Shown here: in pieces, positions 30,362-32,334 of the stretch
Layout of the letters: every line of letters starts with the position of its first letter
How positions within the stretch are numbered: the stretch's first letter is position 1
Virus record (IMG/VR): IMGVR_UViG_3300020192_000052
Coordinates: 1 to 32,334 of that record
From: a virus
Strand: one strand, 5' to 3'
Length of the DNA: 32,334 bases
Made by a program: the position numbers and the translations under genes
The notes under the pieces: generated by a model
Told to the model about the DNA's origin: nothing
What the model saw: only the letters and a program-made list of their open reading frames with translations
Databases searched by the model: none

Positions 30362-30831
30362 AACAAAAACTTAGGATCAAACGCCTCAAGAGTCCCGAGA
30401 TCCAAACCATCCTCGTGCCCAATCGACGATCGTGGACTAAGTTTAGCCAACAAATTCGAATTCACGAAAACCACCTTGTTGACTGGCCTAAAAAAAACAA
30501 CATAGCCGCAAACATTCCCATGGCGTGCGAGAGTTTCCATGGCCAAAACTTGATGCGGAATAATCTTCGAATGTACCAAGCGATCAGCATCAATACTTTT
30601 GGTATCAACAAATGCTGTTTGATTCCCGAAACCTAAAATCCAATCAAACGGGCTTTTCACGGCTTTTAGGACTAAACGACCACCCATAAACATCTTTTGG
30701 CAGCCATCAGGAATCCGTATAACGCTTATGGAACTGCGCTGGCATTTAAAGCGCCAATGGGCCTCCCAGTTCTTGCCCTCTTTTTGGGCTTTCCACCCAC
30801 CTATTTTTCGTGCAAATTTCCCAAAGGCCAT
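30346..30831 (-). CDS. RecU-like Holliday junction resolvase (PD-(D/E)XK nuclease)
   Basis: The 161-aa product shows the RecU-type pattern: an N-terminal GKNWEAHWR (Glu23), SPFDWILG (Asp63), FVDTKS (D76-x-K78, the D/E-x-K core), and the downstream IPHQVLAM (His93, Gln94), followed by GYVVFF. Such enzymes cut four-way junctions left by replication and recombination, which fits with the ERF protein. It is the only gene on the - strand right of the ERF operon. There is no good Shine-Dalgarno before ATG 30831, so a leader-poor start is possible. Confidence 0.8.
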   Translation of the reverse strand: MAFGKFARKIGGWKAQKEGKNWEAHWRFKCQRSSISVIRIPDGCQKMFMGGRLVLKAVKSPFDWILGFGNQTAFVDTKSIDADRLVHSKIIPHQVLAMETLARHGNVCGYVVFFRPVNKVVFVNSNLLAKLSPRSSIGHEDGLDLGTLEAFDPKFLFQSAK

Positions 30832-30931
30832 AAAAATAAGTTTAGATTAATTTATTGAATTCAGCTACTTAGAAATGATTATTAATGCAATTATTATGTA
30901 CTAAATCAATAATTCCGCATAAAATAAAACA
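30832..30931. promoter_or_regulatory. AT-rich divergent control region
   Basis: This 100-bp gap between the resolvase (-) and the DUF3768 gene (+) is strongly AT-rich, with many TTA/ATT motifs and several possible -10 elements; no single promoter can be chosen. TAATGCAATTA (30883-30893) is a small palindrome. Bidirectional promoters are likely from the layout. The DUF3768 start has no strong Shine-Dalgarno. Confidence 0.5.
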
Positions 30932-31339
30932 ATGAGAACTTCGAAAGCTGAAATAGCCGCTGGAAACCTGTTTTTCCGTTCAACCCTTATCCGATCCGAG
31001 CGGCACAAAGTTGTGTTGTCTTCGAGAGTCGCCGATCTTTTTGAAAAAGACCACGACACTTTCAGCCGCCTCCTCGACGAGGTTCGCGCCTTCAGTTGGA
31101 CCAACGCCCAAGACCCCCACGGCGAGCGAAACATCGGGCTGGTTAAGATTGGACAAACAGAGTATTTTTTCAAAATCGACCTCTACGATTCAAGCTGGGA
31201 ACATTTCTTCGACCAAGAAACAATGCCGCATTCTCAATGCCACCGACTTTTAACTTTGACGACAGCGGACGAGGCCCTACTCACTGAATATATCAAGTCG
31301 GCCACCTCCATCTTAGAGCGCACGTTTGGATTGGCTTAG
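30932..31339 (+). CDS. DUF3768 family phage protein, 135 aa
   Basis: The product carries the DUF3768 pattern: RHKVVLSSRVADL, LLDEVRAFSW, NAQDPHGERNIG, YFFKIDLYDSSWEHF, and CHRLLTLTTADEALL. The central DP-H/Y-GEH/R-x-x-G and FFKIDxYD segments are the recognisable parts. The function of the family is unknown; it is common in phages and mobile elements of Proteobacteria. A 17-base stretch at its start (30937-30953) recurs before the last gene of the window. Confidence 0.75.
   Translation: MRTSKAEIAAGNLFFRSTLIRSERHKVVLSSRVADLFEKDHDTFSRLLDEVRAFSWTNAQDPHGERNIGLVKIGQTEYFFKIDLYDSSWEHFFDQETMPHSQCHRLLTLTTADEALLTEYIKSATSILERTFGLA
30937..30953 (+). repeat. 17-bp direct repeat, copy 1
   Basis: AACTTCGAAAGCTGAAA occurs exactly at 30937-30953, inside the start of the DUF3768 gene, and at 31608-31624, in the leader of the junction-crossing gene. 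It includes the palindrome TTCGAA. It may be a shared regulatory site or a duplication trace. Confidence 0.6.
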
Positions 31340-31380
31340 TGTTGTCTTCGAGTTTGGTGTAACCTTTGCACAAGAAAAAA

Positions 31381-31599
31381 ATGGAAACTCAAGAATTAGA
31401 AAAAGGTCGCCCTGGCCCCAAGAAAAAATATCATCATGAAATGAAGAGAATTAATCTTCACGTACCAGAGCCGATGTTCGATGCGATTAACGATTTGGCA
31501 GCAAATCAGTACCCGCCATCAAGCACCACTGCTCTTATTCAACTTGCCATAATGCAACTTTTACAACGTCGCGGGGCAAAGCTTCCCGAAAAACTCTAA
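31381..31599 (+). CDS. Putative ribbon-helix-helix regulator, 72 aa
   Basis: After a charged, basic N-terminal arm (METQELEKGRPGPKKKYHH) the segment MKRINLHVPEPMFDAINDLAANQYPPSSTTALIQLAIMQLLQRR shows the Arc/CopG pattern: a short beta strand (RINLHVP), a helix, a turn and a second helix. Such dimers bind operators in the major groove. ATG 31381 is preferred; an in-frame TTG at 31366 is an alternative. As the only clear small repressor-type protein in the genome it is a candidate binder of the repeats in the control regions. Confidence 0.65.
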   Translation: METQELEKGRPGPKKKYHHEMKRINLHVPEPMFDAINDLAANQYPPSSTTALIQLAIMQLLQRRGAKLPEKL

Positions 31600-31607
31600 A
31601 AAAACCA

Positions 31608-31624
31608 AACTTCGAAAGCTGAAA
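31608..31624 (+). repeat. 17-bp direct repeat, copy 2
   Basis: Identical to 30937-30953. It is followed by a GCTGTT/AACAGC stem in the leader of the gene at 31668. Confidence 0.6.
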
Positions 31625-31667
31625 AAGACGCTGTTCTGTCGGGAAACAGCGGGGAAAACCAAAAAAT

Positions 31668-32334
31668 ATGAAAGCATTTCACAACGACCAAGCAATTAAA
31701 GACAAATACCTGGCCCGAGTTGTGGCACACATTAATGCCGATAATTTGGTGCGCGGAGCAACGGGGAAAAACGGCAAGGGTTGCGCCGTTTTTTGTACGC
31801 TAGATATTTACGATCACGCGCGCTATCCGATCGAGCTGGGAATTCCCGAGTGGCTTGCTCGCGTCGAAGATTCGCTGTTTGAAAAGATGTCGATTGAAAA
31901 GTCGAAGACATGGCCGGCGGACTTTCTCGCCGCGATCAATGTCGGGGCGGACCTAGAGAAAACTAAGGTGCCTTTTCTAATCATGACTCTAGAAACGACG
32001 CTACAAAGCATGGCAGCGGCGGACTTTGACGCTAAGAAGTTTCCCGAAGTTACCAAGGCAATTGAAGGCTCAATGCACGCGGTCGAGCAAATGATTCACG
32101 CGCACAAGAATGGTCTTGCCCTACAAGCAGCGCTCTCGGCGGCGTGCTCGGCGTGGCCTGCGGACTCGGCGTGCTCGACGGCTCGCTCGGCGGCGGCGGA
32201 CTCGGCGGCGCGCGCGGCGGAATCGGCGGCGTATGCGGCGGCGTGCTCGGCGTGGCCTGCGGACTCGGCGTGCTCGACGGCGCGCGCGGCGGCGGCGTGC
32301 TCGGCGTGGTCGACGGCTCGCTCGGCGGCTTATG
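31668..32334 (+). CDS. Conserved phage protein with Ala/Ser-repeat region, N-terminal part (continues at base 145)
   Basis: ATG 31668 opens a frame that runs off the right end and ends at 194 after circular joining (238 aa in all). Residues 1-150 form a folded domain with the features of a widespread phage family of unknown function (recalled): GKGCAVFCTLD, HARYPIELGIPEWLARVEDSLFE, TWPADFL, INVGADL. Then comes a tract of Ala/Ser units with interspersed Cys, Trp, Arg and Asp, including CSAWPADSACSTAR twice, encoded almost entirely by GCG, TCG, GCT, CGC and similar codons. The base composition differs sharply from the neighbours. Repeat length may be wrong because of assembly. Confidence 0.85.
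   Translation, partial: MKAFHNDQAIKDKYLARVVAHINADNLVRGATGKNGKGCAVFCTLDIYDHARYPIELGIPEWLARVEDSLFEKMSIEKSKTWPADFLAAINVGADLEKTKVPFLIMTLETTLQSMAAADFDAKKFPEVTKAIEGSMHAVEQMIHAHKNGLALQAALSAACSAWPADSACSTARSAAADSAARAAESAAYAAACSAWPADSACSTARAAAACSAWSTARSAAY
32137..32182 (+). repeat. 46-bp direct repeat inside the Ala/Ser region, copy 1
   Basis: Bases 32137-32182 are identical to 32236-32281 (and to 46-91). The offset is 99 bp, 33 codons, so the repeats are in frame. They encode the duplicated CSAWPADSACSTAR segment. Confidence 0.85.
32209..32334. repeat. Right copy of the 126-bp terminal overlap
   Basis: Identical to bases 19-144. The copy ends at the window end inside an open reading frame, consistent with circular closure rather than a genomic terminus. 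Confidence 0.9.
32236..32281 (+). repeat. 46-bp direct repeat inside the Ala/Ser region, copy 2
   Basis: Second copy of the 46-bp unit at 32137-32182. It lies within the terminal overlap, so the true number of units in the gene is uncertain. Confidence 0.85.

Overview
The window is an essentially complete genome of a small tailed bacteriophage (Caudoviricetes, podovirus-like). It is given linearly but evidently closes into a circle: the last 126 bases repeat bases 19-144 exactly, and one gene runs off the right end and finishes at base 194. The closed size would be about 32.19 kb. Support for a short-tailed phage is the order terminase, large portal, scaffold, capsid, adaptor, nozzle-like protein and large internal virion proteins, with no sheath, tail-tube or tape-measure gene. 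I see no integrase, repressor/Cro pair, RNA polymerase or DNA polymerase, so a virulent phage that borrows host polymerases is likely. The host is not shown; lipoproteins in and beside the lysis cassette suggest a Gram-negative (diderm) host.

Layout, + strand: a chain of tiny overlapping ORFs (268-735), a structured spacer with a promoter candidate (746-869), then the head and packaging block (916-9202: unknown small proteins, putative small terminase, TerL, portal, scaffold, major capsid). The capsid gene is interrupted by a 0.77-kb group I intron carrying a GIY-YIG homing endonuclease. A terminator hairpin (9223-9250) separates capsid from the fibre/tail block (9277-18151), which includes a fibre-like protein with a Sec-type signal peptide. 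Four proteins of internal-virion type follow (18183-23344), one ending in an S74-type chaperone, and then the lysis cassette (23341-25059: membrane proteins, lipoprotein, GH24 endolysin).

- strand, 25056-27180: an eight-gene operon led by an ERF single-strand annealing protein, followed by small proteins mostly joined by ATGA overlaps and ending in a lipoprotein convergent with the endolysin. It starts from a 355-bp divergent control region. A strong terminator hairpin with a U-tract lies directly before the ERF ribosome-binding site, suggesting attenuation or antitermination.

+ strand, 27536-30361: the replication block, with two replisome-organiser-type proteins, a DnaB-family helicase and a small protein. 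An iteron-like repeat array lies inside the second replisome gene, in the part coding for a linker, as in the lambda O gene; it is the best origin candidate. A RecU-like resolvase (30346-30831) is on the - strand. Divergent from it are a DUF3768 protein, a ribbon-helix-helix regulator and the junction-crossing gene for a conserved phage protein with a very GC-rich Ala/Ser repeat region.

A recurrent intergenic element (TTACCACTATTCAAT, four copies) sits just after stop codons and, in three cases, runs straight into a Shine-Dalgarno sequence. It looks like a phage-specific late-gene signal.
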